A DNA stretch of 64,000 bases, taken from the NCBI RefSeq assembly GCF_000785515.1, contig NZ_CP009913.1:1578001-1642000 (forward strand), written 5' to 3'. Each line of letters starts with the position of its first letter. Position 1 is the stretch's first letter. The translations under genes were made by a program, and so were the position numbers. The notes beneath the pieces are model-generated. The model made no database searches. It saw only the letters and a program-made list of their open reading frames with translations, and was not told where the DNA came from. This stretch comes from Streptococcus salivarius (GTDB lineage Bacteria > Bacillota > Bacilli > Lactobacillales > Streptococcaceae). Positions 38,739 to 48,209 of this stretch are shown here, piece after piece.

Positions 38739-40930
38739 TAAATCTCCAAATCTTTTTTCATATTGTTGAATACCAAAGTTTCACGTAATTTTCCTGAGAT
38801 GTGCAATTCAACAATACCTGAATCGTACTCCGCTTTTGCGACATAGAGATTATCGTAAATATCTGCATAAGAACGATAAGAGAACTCCGGAACAGTTTGT
38901 TTACGCTCAATTAATTTGGCAACTTTAGCAACCAAGTCTTTCTTAAGAGTCACTTGATTCCAATCCACCTGATTAACAGCATCAGGGGCATTGTAGCTAT
39001 TCATGGCACGCTTGACATCTGCTTCCGTGTAATTGCCATCTTCGCCTGTAGCAACCATCTTAGTGCGCTGGAATTCTTGTCCCAATTGCATGAAACACAT
39101 CCCCTGCATACTTAGATTAAGAGCATTTGCCAAGTAGATACGTTTTTCAATATCCTCTGGCGAATCATGTGGATGCAAATGATGCATAAGGTCATTCAAA
39201 TTGTAGTTGTCATGCGCTTCGATATAGTTGAGGACCTGACCTGGCATGAGGTAGTTTACAAAACCACGGCTTCCAAGCAGACTCTTGGCAATCTGGTCTT
39301 CCAATGGAGCTCCAGACACATAGCCATTACTGATGTATCCATAAACCTCTGCTCCCTTGACCGCGTCACGCGCATTGTCATTGAAAAATCCGATTCTAGG
39401 CATCAGAGCTGCATTATCCTTCTTAGCCTTTTGCTCAGCTGGAAGACCTGTTCCCATGTCCCATCCTTCACCGTAAAGGAGGATTCGAGGATCAATATCA
39501 TCCATGGCTGAACGGATGGCTTTCATCGTTTCAATATCATGCAGACCCATGAGGTCAAATCGGAAACCATCTACGCCAAATTCTTCAGCCCAATAGGTTA
39601 AAGAATCAATCATGTATTTGCGATACATTTCCTTTTCACTGGCCGTTTCGTTTCCACAGCCTGACCCGTCTTGGAAAGCCCCATTGTCATGCATACGGTA
39701 ATAATAAGCCGGTACAGACAGTTGGAAAGGAGAGCTGTAAGATGAGTAAGTATGGTTATAAACCACATCCATGATAACCCCTATTCCTGCCTCATGGTAG
39801 GCCTGAATCATTTTCTTAAGCTCTAAAATTGGTGCCACGGGATTCTTTTGATCAGCAGCAAACTGACGATCCGGAACATTGTAATTTTCAGGATCGTACC
39901 CCCAGTTGCAGAGAAGCTTCCCACCTTTATCGTAGGTTTTATGGTGATCAAAGACCGGTTGCAGTTGGACATAGTTGTAGCCCATACGTTTGAGGTAATC
40001 AAAACAAGTCACATCTCCATGGGCATTTCTAGTCCCTTTCTGACAAGCACCTAGATAGGTTCCTCTATAGGACTTCTTAACCCCAGACGTCTCTGAAATC
40101 GAGAAGTCACGGAGGTGCATTTCACAGATTACGGATGAGCAAGCATTTGCCTTACGCCAGCTCGCTTTTTGCTTAGTAACCTTTTCATACCCTCTTGGGA
40201 CAAGTCTCTTAGGATTGACCACCAAACTTTTTTTATTATCTAAGCTAAGGGCGATACTGTAGGGGTCTCTTGTATCCTGATAGAAACTTTCCTCATGATA
40301 TACACGAAACTGGTAGGCCACTCCATCCAAATCTTTTTTGACGGTGACAGACCATACACCGTGAGTATTCATCTCATGGTAATCCTTATTGACACTAGTT
40401 CCTCGACTCATCTTAACAATCTTAGGCTTCTTACTCCCTCTTTTAAAGAGAAGTAGCTGCACACGACGAGCTAGAGGTGACCAAAGGCGAAACTCTGTAG
40501 CCCCTTTTTGATACTTATAGCCTAACCAGCCTTGAAAGCCCCACTTTTGGTCAAATTCCTGTCTACGAAGAGCCATATCAAAGGCATGCTGGTCGCGACC
40601 TTCGAAACTATGGCTAGTCAAGGCTGCCTGTTTAGAATAATAAACCGTTGGATCACCTTCAACTATCCAAATAGCATTGGGAGCATCCCCTAGGAAGCGT
40701 CGAACGCGATAATCATGTGTTTGCCTCGACCAGTCTTCCGTTTTTACCAAAAGATTGACAGAATCAATAAAACGATTAGAGGGAGAAGTAACCTGACCAA
40801 CAAGGCCAAAATCATCTTCACGTGAAAAATGGGCTTCTTCGCCCCAATAACCATCTAGCCACTTCCACATACTGTATCGGGAATAGTCGCCATGCATACT
40901 ATGAAAATGAACGGTTAGTAAATTGTCCAT
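38735..40930 (-). CDS. pulA: Type I pullulanase (debranching enzyme), intracellular, 731 aa
   Basis: Hydrolyses alpha-1,6 branches in glycogen-derived limit dextrins or in imported pullulan/maltodextrin (GH13_14). The type I signature is seen as NWGYDPENYNVPD. Catalytic residues lie in GVDGFRFDLMGLHD (nucleophile Asp) and LLYGEGWDMG (acid Glu), and EAHDNYNLND follows. There is no signal peptide and no LPXTG, unlike secreted streptococcal PulA. I chose ATG 40930 with AAGGAG 6 nt upstream; the frame extends to a GTG at 40954 that includes this SD. It is co-located with the glg genes but has its own promoter. Confidence 0.95.
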   Translation of the reverse strand: MDNLLTVHFHSMHGDYSRYSMWKWLDGYWGEEAHFSREDDFGLVGQVTSPSNRFIDSVNLLVKTEDWSRQTHDYRVRRFLGDAPNAIWIVEGDPTVYYSKQAALTSHSFEGRDQHAFDMALRRQEFDQKWGFQGWLGYKYQKGATEFRLWSPLARRVQLLLFKRGSKKPKIVKMSRGTSVNKDYHEMNTHGVWSVTVKKDLDGVAYQFRVYHEESFYQDTRDPYSIALSLDNKKSLVVNPKRLVPRGYEKVTKQKASWRKANACSSVICEMHLRDFSISETSGVKKSYRGTYLGACQKGTRNAHGDVTCFDYLKRMGYNYVQLQPVFDHHKTYDKGGKLLCNWGYDPENYNVPDRQFAADQKNPVAPILELKKMIQAYHEAGIGVIMDVVYNHTYSSYSSPFQLSVPAYYYRMHDNGAFQDGSGCGNETASEKEMYRKYMIDSLTYWAEEFGVDGFRFDLMGLHDIETMKAIRSAMDDIDPRILLYGEGWDMGTGLPAEQKAKKDNAALMPRIGFFNDNARDAVKGAEVYGYISNGYVSGAPLEDQIAKSLLGSRGFVNYLMPGQVLNYIEAHDNYNLNDLMHHLHPHDSPEDIEKRIYLANALNLSMQGMCFMQLGQEFQRTKMVATGEDGNYTEADVKRAMNSYNAPDAVNQVDWNQVTLKKDLVAKVAKLIERKQTVPEFSYRSYADIYDNLYVAKAEYDSGIVELHISGKLRETLVFNNMKKDLEIY

Positions 40931-40968
40931 TTTTAACTCCTTAGTTTTATTCACTCACTTTACTCCTT

Positions 40969-41005
40969 ATTATAGCAAAAAATGTTCGTTTTGTAAGCGT
41001 TTTTG
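40969..41005 (-). promoter_or_regulatory. pulA promoter with overlapping cre site
   Basis: The extended -10 is TGCTATAAT (TATAAT 40974-40969), with a 17-nt spacer from CTTACA (40997-40992). A cre-like TGTAAGCGTTTTTG (40992-41005) covers the -35 region, a position that would exclude RNA polymerase when CcpA is bound. Confidence 0.75.
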
Positions 41006-41144
41006 TGGAATGTTTTGCAATTTTTTGGTCTATTTTGAACATAAAAAAAGAATGAGAAAACAAATGGCAAAACACTCATTTTTCTCATTTCTTTTGTCTA
41101 TTTTAATTCTTTTAAAAACCAAGCTTGAGACTCTTTCCAGTTCA

Positions 41145-43559
41145 TTATTCTTGAGTCATCAAAACCTTACGTGGTTTGGTACCTTCAGCTGGTCCGATAA
41201 CGCCTGCTTCTTCCAACTCTTCCATCAAACGAGTGGCACGGTTGAAACCAACTGACAGACGACGTTGAATCATGGAAGCACTTGCTTTTTGTGTTTCAAG
41301 GACCAAAGCCTTGGCCTCTTCAAAGAGTGGGTCACCTTCTGAGCTACCACCATTGGCAGAGGAACCTCCACCAAAATCATTTTCAGAAACTTCTCCAGGA
41401 TCAAAGCTCTCATCATAGTCAGCTGAAGCCTGATCCTTGATAAAGGTCACAATACGTTCTACGTCATCATCAGAGATGAAGGAACCTTGTAGACGAACAG
41501 GGTGGTTCTCATCAATCGGTTTGAAAAGCATATCCCCACGTCCGAGTAGCTTTTCTGCCCCATTTTCATCTAAAATGGTACGACTATCTGTTCCCGAAGA
41601 CACCGCAAAGGCCACACGAGATGGCACATTGGCCTTAATCAAACCAGAGATAACATCAACCGACGGACGTTGAGTGGCGAGAATCATGTGAATTCCCGCA
41701 GCACGCGCTTTTTGCCCCAAACGAATAATAGCATCTTCCACTTCCTTACTAGCTACCATCATCAAGTCAGCCAACTCATCAACGATAACCACAATTAAAG
41801 GCAAGGGAATCTGTTTTTCTTGCGACTGGGCATTCCAGTCTTCAACCTTGGCATTGTAGCCAGCAATGTTACGCACGCCAAACTTACTAAAGAGTTCGTA
41901 ACGATTTTCCATCTCATCTACCACTTTTTGAAGAGCCTTGGCAGCCTTACGTGGGTTAGTCACAACAGGGATAAGGAGATGAGGAATATCATTGTAAACC
42001 GAAAGTTCAACCATCTTCGGATCGACCATGAGGAACTTCACCTGGTCAGGACGAGCCTTCATAAGAATACTAGAGATAATACCGTTTACCGCAACCGATT
42101 TACCAGAACCTGTTGATCCGGCCACCAGCAAGTGAGGCATCCGACCCAAATCAAAGCTACGAGCCGAACCATCAACTGCCTTACCGAGAGGAACTTCCAA
42201 GAGCTTATTAGGGTCCGTCTTGGACTGTTCCCATAGTTCTCGGAAAGAAACCGTCGCAATCTCTGAGTTAGGCACTTCGATACCAACCAAAGATTTTCCA
42301 GGAATAGGTGCCTCAATACGGACATCTTTCGCAGCTAGAGCCAGAGCTAAGTCATCAGCTAAATTTGAAATGCGATTGACACGGACCCCAACAGCAGGCT
42401 TGACCTCGTACTTGGTCACTGACGGCCCAATTTCAGCCCGCTCAACCTTAACGTCAATATTGAAACTCTTGAAGGTATCTTCTAAGATTCGAATATTCTT
42501 ACGAACGATGTTCTTCTCTTTAGATTGACTCTTAGGCTTATCAGGTGCAAAGAGATCTATTTGAGGTAATTTATACTGCAGGAGTTCCTTAGGCGTGAAA
42601 TCGACCTCAACTGGTGCGTCATCTCCCTCAACCACCATAGATGGGGGAAACTCCTCGCTTGGCACATCCTCTGGATAAGGTCCATAATCTTCTTGGAAAT
42701 CCTCATAATCCTCTGGAGGCAGATTATCATAGTAGTCCTCAGAGGCATAATCACTGATTTCAGGTTCAGGTGCAAAAATCTCAGTTTCTTGTGGCAAGGC
42801 CTCTGCGACATCATCTAAGATTTCTCCCGTCTCCTCGTCGACAGTCAAATCAGCCAGACGCTCGGCTTCGGCACGTTCTTTTGCTTCACGTTCTTTCTGA
42901 GCCTGACGTTCTGCCTTCTTCTCCTGACGCTGAGCCGTCCGTTCCAAACGCTTCTCAGCCCCTTTTTGCCAAGCTTCCTTAGCATACTCCATGATATCCA
43001 AGACATCCCAAGGGCTAAGAATGAAAGCCCCTAAGAGAATAATCAATACCCCAATCATGAAGCTACCAATATTTGAAAAGAGGAAGGAAATCGGTTGGTA
43101 CAGAAGAGCCCCCAACATACCACCACCCGCAAAACGAGCGACTTGCACACTCACAAGTTCCCCAAAAAGCAAGTCCTTGGTACCAGGGAAAATATCCAGA
43201 CCGTTCATACGATCTAGACTAAAGAGATAGGCGTGAAACTCCAACAAGAGCCCCGCGAAGACCATCCAAAATCCTGTGACATAGTTACTGTGTTTACGTA
43301 ACCATTTAAAGCCAAAGAGATAAACATAGATAGCAAATATTAAAGGGTAAGCCATACTCCCCACAAATACTCGAAAGATATTATAGAGGGTAACCCCAAA
43401 GAAACCCAATCGAAAGACTGGGAAAATTAAGACAAAGGCAAAAAAGAAGGTCCATAGCATTCGCTTAATCGCCTTCTGTCTGTCTAATTCTGCTTTTGTA
43501 AGACGCTTCTTACCGTTCTTAGAAGCCGCCCCTTTTTTCGTTTTTTTCGTTGTAGCCAT
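41145..43559 (-). CDS. ftsK: DNA translocase FtsK/SpoIIIE, 804 aa
   Basis: Septal ATP-driven pump that clears chromosome termini during division. There is an N-terminal Lys-rich stretch, four transmembrane segments (about residues 35-190), an acidic, Pro/Glu/Asp-rich linker (about 230-330), and a motor domain with Walker [15 protein letters not shown] and Walker [15 protein letters not shown]. The winged-helix gamma domain at the C-terminus has the [23 protein letters not shown] pattern that reads the polar DNA motifs. I chose ATG 43559 ([11 protein letters not shown]); an upstream TTG at 43652 would overlap the preceding gene. No SD is present. Confidence 0.96.
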   Translation of the reverse strand: MATTKKTKKGAASKNGKKRLTKAELDRQKAIKRMLWTFFFAFVLIFPVFRLGFFGVTLYNIFRVFVGSMAYPLIFAIYVYLFGFKWLRKHSNYVTGFWMVFAGLLLEFHAYLFSLDRMNGLDIFPGTKDLLFGELVSVQVARFAGGGMLGALLYQPISFLFSNIGSFMIGVLIILLGAFILSPWDVLDIMEYAKEAWQKGAEKRLERTAQRQEKKAERQAQKEREAKERAEAERLADLTVDEETGEILDDVAEALPQETEIFAPEPEISDYASEDYYDNLPPEDYEDFQEDYGPYPEDVPSEEFPPSMVVEGDDAPVEVDFTPKELLQYKLPQIDLFAPDKPKSQSKEKNIVRKNIRILEDTFKSFNIDVKVERAEIGPSVTKYEVKPAVGVRVNRISNLADDLALALAAKDVRIEAPIPGKSLVGIEVPNSEIATVSFRELWEQSKTDPNKLLEVPLGKAVDGSARSFDLGRMPHLLVAGSTGSGKSVAVNGIISSILMKARPDQVKFLMVDPKMVELSVYNDIPHLLIPVVTNPRKAAKALQKVVDEMENRYELFSKFGVRNIAGYNAKVEDWNAQSQEKQIPLPLIVVIVDELADLMMVASKEVEDAIIRLGQKARAAGIHMILATQRPSVDVISGLIKANVPSRVAFAVSSGTDSRTILDENGAEKLLGRGDMLFKPIDENHPVRLQGSFISDDDVERIVTFIKDQASADYDESFDPGEVSENDFGGGSSANGGSSEGDPLFEEAKALVLETQKASASMIQRRLSVGFNRATRLMEELEEAGVIGPAEGTKPRKVLMTQE

Positions 43560-43565
43560 AGGTGT

Positions 43566-43574
43566 ATTATACCA
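43566..43574 (-). promoter_or_regulatory. Extended -10 promoter immediately before the ftsK ATG
   Basis: TGGTATAAT ends 6 nt before the ATG. A start about 7 nt downstream would coincide with the ATG itself, giving a leaderless mRNA. The -35 position holds only a T-run. Confidence 0.6.
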
Positions 43575-43588
43575 CGTTTTTAGACATG

Positions 43589-43610
43589 AAAAAAGAGAGA
43601 CAAGTCTCTC
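43589..43610 (-). terminator. Terminator of the rimM-trmD-reductase operon
   Basis: Stem gagaga/tctctc with loop caag is followed by six T's on the minus strand, 30 nt past the reductase stop. Confidence 0.8.
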
Positions 43611-43641
43611 CTTGGTTTGAAGACAAAGTCTTCTTTTGACA

Positions 43642-44640
43642 TTATTCTTCAATTAACGATGTTGAGTGAACCGGACGATTCTTACCATCTGGATCAATAT
43701 ATTGAATAGCTTGGTTGATAGCGATAGGGGCTTCACCCATTCCCACAGCAATCAAGTCAATCTTACCTTCATATTCTGCTGCATCACCAATAGCATAAAC
43801 ACCCTCTTGTGAAGTTTCAAACTGAGCATTAACAGTAACGCTAGAGCGTTTGAAGTCAACATTCCAGTTACGAAGGTTTTTATTATTGGTTGAGAAGCCA
43901 AAGCTAACAATAAGGGCATCAAGCGGCAATTCCACAACTTCATCTGACTTCACTTTTTGAACAGTCAAACTTTGGGCAAGACCATTTTCACCCTTGATTT
44001 CAAGTGGCACATAAGGCGTCATTACATTAACTGACGATTGATGAAGAAGCTCTACACTATGCTCATGAGCACGAAAGGCATCACGGCGGTGAATCAAAGT
44101 CACGCTCTCAGCAATACCATCCAAGTGATTGGCCCAGTCAACAGCTGAATCCCCACCACCAGCAATCACAACTTTCTTGCCAGCAAACTGGTCCAGGCTA
44201 TGCACATTATAGAACAAGTTATTATCCGCATAATCTTCTTCATTGTCCACACCTAAAGGACGTGGGGCGAAGGCACCATTTCCACAGGCAATGACGATAG
44301 CCTTAGACAAGTGTTGGCCCTTACTAGTAGTAATTGTGAAGATACCATCGGTCTTTTCAAAGGTTTGAACTTCCTCTTTCAAATGAATGCTGACACGGTC
44401 TTCAAAACGCTTAAGCTGAGTCAAGAGGTTTTCTGTCAATTCCGCACCTGTTGTTTGAGGAAAGGCAGGAATATCATAGATTTTCTTCTCAGGGTAGAGG
44501 ATGGCAGGCTGTCCACCAAGTTCTGACAGACTCTCAATAATATTAACAGTCATGCCACGTAGTCCAGCATAAAAGGCAGCCCAAAGTCCTACTGGTCCAC
44601 CACCAATAATGGTAATATCATAAATCTTTTCTTCTGACAT
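43642..44640 (-). CDS. Ferredoxin/flavodoxin-NADP+ reductase, thioredoxin-reductase-like (YumC type), 332 aa
   Basis: FAD- and NADPH-dependent reductase that passes electrons to ferredoxin or flavodoxin. The FAD-binding motif is [16 protein letters not shown] at residues 10-25. The NADPH-binding motif is [14 protein letters not shown] at about 155. A C-terminal YAIGDAAEY closes the FAD site. The redox CxxC of thioredoxin reductase is missing (IACGNG has a single Cys), which separates it from TrxB. It starts 1 nt after trmD stops, so it is in the same operon. Confidence 0.92.
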   Translation of the reverse strand: MSEEKIYDITIIGGGPVGLWAAFYAGLRGMTVNIIESLSELGGQPAILYPEKKIYDIPAFPQTTGAELTENLLTQLKRFEDRVSIHLKEEVQTFEKTDGIFTITTSKGQHLSKAIVIACGNGAFAPRPLGVDNEEDYADNNLFYNVHSLDQFAGKKVVIAGGGDSAVDWANHLDGIAESVTLIHRRDAFRAHEHSVELLHQSSVNVMTPYVPLEIKGENGLAQSLTVQKVKSDEVVELPLDALIVSFGFSTNNKNLRNWNVDFKRSSVTVNAQFETSQEGVYAIGDAAEYEGKIDLIAVGMGEAPIAINQAIQYIDPDGKNRPVHSTSLIEE

Positions 44641-44641
44641 T

Positions 44642-45361
44642 TTATTTTCCTTCTGCTTTTATCTCTTCTAAAATCTGACGTTCTTCATCCGTAAAATCAT
44701 AGTTTTCCAAAAGATCTGGTCGACGCTCCCAGGTCTTACGCAAACTCTGCTCCATACGCCAACGTCGAATATTGACATGGTGACCTGACAAGAGCACATC
44801 TGGCACCTTCATGCCACGAAACTCAGCTGGGCGAGTATATTGTGGAAATTCCAAAAGCCCTGATGAGAAACTATCATCCTTATGACTAGCTTCCTTACCC
44901 AAAACCTCAGGAATTAAGCGGACAGTAGCATCTACAATAGTCATAGCAGCTAGCTCTCCCCCAGTCAAGACAAAGTCTCCCAAGGAAATCTCGTCTGTCA
45001 CCAAAGTTTTGATGCGCTCATCATAGCCCTCATAATGGCCACAAATAAAGACCAATTCCTCTTCTTGCGCCAATTCTTCTGCATAGGCCTGATCAAAGGT
45101 ACGACCAGCAGGATCTAAGAGAATAACGCGAGGCTTAGTGACATTTAGCTTGTCAAAGGTATCAAAAATTGGCTGGGCACGAAGCAACATGCCTTGTCCG
45201 CCACCGTAAGGTTCGTCATCTACATGACGAGCCTTCTCCGCATTTTCACGGAAATTGTGATAGTTGATTTCTAGAAGCCCCTTATCCTTTGCCTTACCGA
45301 CAATGGAATGCTCTAAGGGAGCAAACATATCTGGAAATAGGGTCAAGATATCAATCTTCAT
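44642..45361 (-). CDS. trmD: tRNA (guanine-37-N1)-methyltransferase, 239 aa
   Basis: Methylates G37 next to the anticodon to prevent frameshifting (SPOUT family trefoil knot). Motifs seen are [13 protein letters not shown] at the N-terminus, [11 protein letters not shown] (SAM-binding knot), [13 protein letters not shown] and [14 protein letters not shown] chose ATG 45361; a longer frame exists but overlaps rimM by more and lacks the conserved N-terminus. It overlaps the rimM 3' end by 11 bp. Confidence 0.97.
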   Translation of the reverse strand: MKIDILTLFPDMFAPLEHSIVGKAKDKGLLEINYHNFRENAEKARHVDDEPYGGGQGMLLRAQPIFDTFDKLNVTKPRVILLDPAGRTFDQAYAEELAQEEELVFICGHYEGYDERIKTLVTDEISLGDFVLTGGELAAMTIVDATVRLIPEVLGKEASHKDDSFSSGLLEFPQYTRPAEFRGMKVPDVLLSGHHVNIRRWRMEQSLRKTWERRPDLLENYDFTDEERQILEEIKAEGK

Positions 45362-45869
45362 CGTCCAATCCTTCCATGAGCTCAACCTCAATACGACCAG
45401 CTGCAACATCAACATCAAGAACTACAGGTGGGATATATGGCAAGAGCAAATCTTTCTTGCCTTTACGTTTTACTACCCAAACATCATTAGCACCCGGTTG
45501 GAGAATCTCTTTGACCTGACCAATCAAAGTATCACCTTCATAAACATCAAGGCCTATGATCTCATGGTAGTAAAATTCCCCGTCATCAAGGTCTGTTAGA
45601 TTTTCCTCAGCAATCTTAAGGCTACAACCTTTATACTTCTCTACATCATTGATATGGTAAAGTCCTTTAAACTTAACGATATCAAAGTTTTTATGCTTAC
45701 GGTGACTAGCAATTTCGACATCCATGATGTAATTATCTTTGTCATCAAAAAGGGCTAGGACACTCTTCTTCTTAAAACGCTCATCCGCAAAATCTGTTAC
45801 AGACAAAACACGAAGTTCACCCTGCAAGCCCTGTGTATTTACAATCTTTCCAACGTTATAGTATGTCAT
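45351..45869 (-). CDS. rimM: Ribosome maturation factor, 172 aa
   Basis: Assists 30S head assembly around S19. It has an N-terminal RimM barrel ([18 protein letters not shown]) and a C-terminal PRC-barrel ([17 protein letters not shown]... [15 protein letters not shown]). It sits directly before trmD as in most Firmicutes. The SD AAGGAAA is placed 5 nt before the ATG. The 45870-46054 gap holds nothing that I can identify. Confidence 0.96.
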   Translation of the reverse strand: MTYYNVGKIVNTQGLQGELRVLSVTDFADERFKKKSVLALFDDKDNYIMDVEIASHRKHKNFDIVKFKGLYHINDVEKYKGCSLKIAEENLTDLDDGEFYYHEIIGLDVYEGDTLIGQVKEILQPGANDVWVVKRKGKKDLLLPYIPPVVLDVDVAAGRIEVELMEGLDDED

Positions 45870-46054
45870 TGCATTTCCTTATTATCTGTTTACTTCTTCA
45901 AATAAAACCACGACTCGACCAAGGGCTTATCATCATCTGACAGCCATCACAAAACAAAGTTTTTTCTTCGGGTCGAGGTCTCGTTATTTATGATTTTAAA
46001 GTGGTATAAAATGTCTGACCTAGGCCAGTCAACCCCTCTATTTTATCAAAAAGG

Positions 46055-46084
46055 ACACAAAAAAACCAGCTTTCTCTAGCTGGT
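46055..46084 (-). terminator. Terminator of the tRNA operon
   Basis: Stem accagct/agctggt with loop ttctct is followed by eight T's on the minus strand. Confidence 0.9.
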
Positions 46085-46089
46085 ACTTA

Positions 46090-46161
46090 TAGTCCGTACG
46101 GGATTCGAACCCGTGTTACCGCCGTGAAAAGGCGGTGTCTTAACCCCTTGACCAACGGACC
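46090..46161 (-). tRNA. tRNA-Glu (anticodon TTC)
   Basis: A 72-nt cloverleaf. The acceptor stem is ggtccgt/acggact, the anticodon stem ccgcc/ggcgg with loop ttttcac (anticodon TTC), and the T-loop ggttcgaatcc. The 3' CCA is not encoded. Confidence 0.97.
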
Positions 46162-46190
46162 ATAATCTGTGTCTCTACCCTCAGGTAGAA

Positions 46191-46262
46191 CTGGGGTAGC
46201 TGGATTCGAACCAACGCATGAGGGAGTCAAAGTCCCTTGCCTTACCGCTTGGCTATACCCCA
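46191..46262 (-). tRNA. tRNA-Gln (anticodon TTG)
   Basis: A 72-nt cloverleaf. The acceptor stem is tggggta/tacccca, the anticodon stem aggga/tccct with loop ctttgac (anticodon TTG), and the T-loop ggttcgaatcc. CCA is not encoded. It is transcribed first, 29 nt before tRNA-Glu. Confidence 0.97.
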
Positions 46263-46275
46263 AAAGACTCTTATT

Positions 46276-46304
46276 ATTCTACAGAAAAACTAGTAGGCTG
46301 TCAA
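46276..46304 (-). promoter_or_regulatory. Promoter of the tRNA-Gln/tRNA-Glu operon
   Basis: A perfect -35 TTGACA (46304-46299), a 17-nt spacer and the -10 TAGAAT (46281-46276) lie 14 nt before tRNA-Gln. Confidence 0.88.
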
Positions 46305-46325
46305 CACTTTTTTTAAACTTTTTTC

Positions 46326-46444
46326 AAAAAAAGCAACCGGAAATACCGATTGCTAGGAGTTAGGAGATTTCATCATCTAAGCGAACTTAGATAGATGATA
46401 TGAGGTCGCTTCAACCTCATATGAAAAAAGAAAAGTTTTAGGAT
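46326..46444 (-). ncRNA. Candidate small regulatory RNA (about 118 nt) between liaR and the tRNAs
   Basis: A strong own promoter (TTGACT, 17 nt, TATAAT) points into a non-coding stretch that ends in a good terminator. Predicted structure, 5' to 3': an A/U-rich single strand, a 9-bp hairpin atatgaggt/acctcatat (46422-46398), a 7-bp hairpin atctaag/cttagat closed by a ttcg loop on the minus strand (46392-46375), a single-stranded stretch with two CUCCU motifs (46367-46355), then the terminator. No ORF with an SD is present. CUCCU in an open region could pair with mRNA Shine-Dalgarno sequences, as in streptococcal csRNAs, but the CiaR box of those genes is not seen. Confidence 0.6.
46333..46353 (-). 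terminator. Terminator of the sRNA candidate and liaFSR read-through
   Basis: Stem gcaatcgg/ccggttgc with loop tattt is followed by seven T's on the minus strand. Confidence 0.9.
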
Positions 46445-46450
46445 GGTTTA

Positions 46451-46479
46451 ATTATATGTTTTGCTAGAAATAAAGTCAA
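46451..46479 (-). promoter_or_regulatory. Promoter of the sRNA candidate
   Basis: The -35 TTGACT (46479-46474), exactly 17 nt, and the -10 TATAAT (46456-46451) are present, located 86-114 nt downstream of the liaR stop. An agtcaaa/tttgact inverted repeat covers the -35. Confidence 0.7.
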
Positions 46480-46564
46480 AGAATTTGACTCACAAAATCC
46501 GACTTAGGGGTAAGAGTTATGATAACCCTCTCTAGCCCCTAGATAACAAGCTTAGTTGATAGCT

Positions 46565-47209
46565 TTATTCATCATCCTGCGAAACCAAATGATGTCTAAA
46601 GGCATAAACAACAGCCTGAGTACGGTCATCAACATTGAGTTTTCCAAGGATATTAGACACGTGAGTTTTAACGGTTTTCAACGAAATAAATAGCTCATTA
46701 GCAATGGTTTGATTGTCATACCCCTTAGCCAAAAGGGCCAAGATATCACGTTCACGTGCCGTCAAGTCATCGTGTAAGTCCGGATGACTATCATGGTATT
46801 TAATCTTATTGTCCACCTCAGTTTCGATAGCTTCTTCACCACGGTAAACCTTACGGATACTATTGAGAATCTCTGCCGCACTACTAGTTTTAAGCATATA
46901 GCCTTTAGCACCAGCTTCAATGACTGGGTAAATTTTTTCATTGTCCAAATAGCTAGTCAAAACCAAAATCTTGGCTTCCGGCCATTCTTTGAGCAATTCC
47001 AAAGTCGCTTGAACACCATCTAATTCAGGCATGACAAGATCCATAACGACGACATCCGGACGCAGTTCCAAGGCAAGATCGACACCCTCTCGACCATTCC
47101 CTGCCTCTCCAACTACTTCTATATCTCCTTGGAGATTCAAGAAACTCTTAAGGCCCAAACGGACCATCTCATGGTCATCGACCAAAATCACATTAATCTT
47201 ATTCGACAT
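46565..47209 (-). CDS. liaR: Envelope-stress response regulator LiaR (VraR family), 214 aa
   Basis: NarL-type response regulator. The receiver domain has VDDHEMVRLGL, the phospho-acceptor Asp in VVVMDLVMPELDG (about residue 57) and Lys in YMLKTSS. The LuxR-type helix-turn-helix is LTARERDILALLAKGYDNQTIANELFIS...KTVKTHVSNILGKL. It is phosphorylated by LiaS and activates cell-wall-stress genes. It overlaps liaS by 11 bp. Confidence 0.95.
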   Translation of the reverse strand: MSNKINVILVDDHEMVRLGLKSFLNLQGDIEVVGEAGNGREGVDLALELRPDVVVMDLVMPELDGVQATLELLKEWPEAKILVLTSYLDNEKIYPVIEAGAKGYMLKTSSAAEILNSIRKVYRGEEAIETEVDNKIKYHDSHPDLHDDLTARERDILALLAKGYDNQTIANELFISLKTVKTHVSNILGKLNVDDRTQAVVYAFRHHLVSQDDE

Positions 47210-48209
47210 TGTCTTCTCCTCTTAATATCGGCACACGGACATCAATAGACGTCCCCTTACCTTTAGCAGATAGGAACTGCACAGTTCCTGCCATTTCATC
47301 GACACGCTCTTGGATATTTTTCAGGCCATAACTCATCTCGTCAGTCGAAGCATTTAAGTCATAACCAACACCATTATCCAACATTTTCAATTGAATTTCC
47401 TGACTATTTTGATAGAGGTAAACCTCTATCTGGCTAGCCTTGGCGTGTTTAAGGGTATTAGAGATAAACTCTTGGGCAATCCTAAAGAGATTATTTTCAA
47501 TACGCTTGGGCACTTTCTTAACCATATCCTTGTAGACGACATGGATATTGGATTTATCGGTTAATTCCTTAAGAATCATCTGCAAACCTTCTTGCAAGGT
47601 CTTGTTCTCAAGCTCTGTCGGACGAAGATGCAAAAGCAAAACACGCATATCATTTTGAGCGTCCGTCAGCATGGCCTCAACCGCCTGGATCTGATTATGC
47701 AAATCTTCCGTACTTAGCTGGTCCGCCATCTGAGATACACCAGATAGGATCATACTAGCCGCAAAAAGCTCCTGACTAACGGTATCGTGAAGGTCACGAG
47801 CAATACGACCTCTCTCCTTCTTGATAATATCACGACTTTGTAGAGCTTGGGCATTCTCAGTTTTCTGCAAGTCCTTAGTCAATTTACGCATCTTATGAGA
47901 CAGGCGCATCATATTCTTGTCTAACTCAATATCTCCCTGACGTTTGACTGGTTGATTATTGATAATGCGGCGCAAATCCTGATTGACTGAACGCATACTG
48001 TTATCATTGGCAATTGCCCAGAGAATATAAAGCAAAATGAGCAAACTCAGAACCACAAAAACCATGTTAAAAAGGAAGTGGAAGGCCTGAGACAGATTGC
48101 CGAAAACCAGTGAAAAGTTGAGGTTAAAGCTATCCATCACTACAAGGGTAACACCAACCAAAACTACAACCGAATAAATCAGGATTAAAAATAGGTACTG
48201 TTTCTTCAT
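47199..48209 (-). CDS. liaS: Sensor histidine kinase LiaS (VraS family), 336 aa
   Basis: Membrane sensor with two N-terminal transmembrane helices (about residues 5-25 and 45-68) and a very short outside loop, as in intramembrane-sensing kinases. The HisKA_3 phospho-acceptor is RIARDLHDTVSQELFAAS, and the ATP-binding domain has DNGVGYD and GLKNIQERVDEM. It works with LiaR and is held off by LiaF. Its ATG overlaps the liaF stop by 4 bp. Confidence 0.95.
   Translation of the reverse strand: MKKQYLFLILIYSVVVLVGVTLVVMDSFNLNFSLVFGNLSQAFHFLFNMVFVVLSLLILLYILWAIANDNSMRSVNQDLRRIINNQPVKRQGDIELDKNMMRLSHKMRKLTKDLQKTENAQALQSRDIIKKERGRIARDLHDTVSQELFAASMILSGVSQMADQLSTEDLHNQIQAVEAMLTDAQNDMRVLLLHLRPTELENKTLQEGLQMILKELTDKSNIHVVYKDMVKKVPKRIENNLFRIAQEFISNTLKHAKASQIEVYLYQNSQEIQLKMLDNGVGYDLNASTDEMSYGLKNIQERVDEMAGTVQFLSAKGKGTSIDVRVPILRGEDNVE

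Noticed and set aside
40931..40954. GTG start for pulA eight codons upstream
   Set aside because: The extension contains the SD (AAGGAG) for ATG 40930, so the SD would be coding and the GTG itself has none.
43560..43652. Upstream extension of ftsK to TTG 43652
   Set aside because: It would overlap the reductase gene and run through the terminator and promoter; the MATTKK start fits the family better.
46326..46479. sRNA candidate as a CiaR-dependent csRNA
   Set aside because: The CUCCU motifs are similar in spirit, but the TTTAAG-N5-TTTAAG CiaR box is absent from the promoter, so class membership is not supported.
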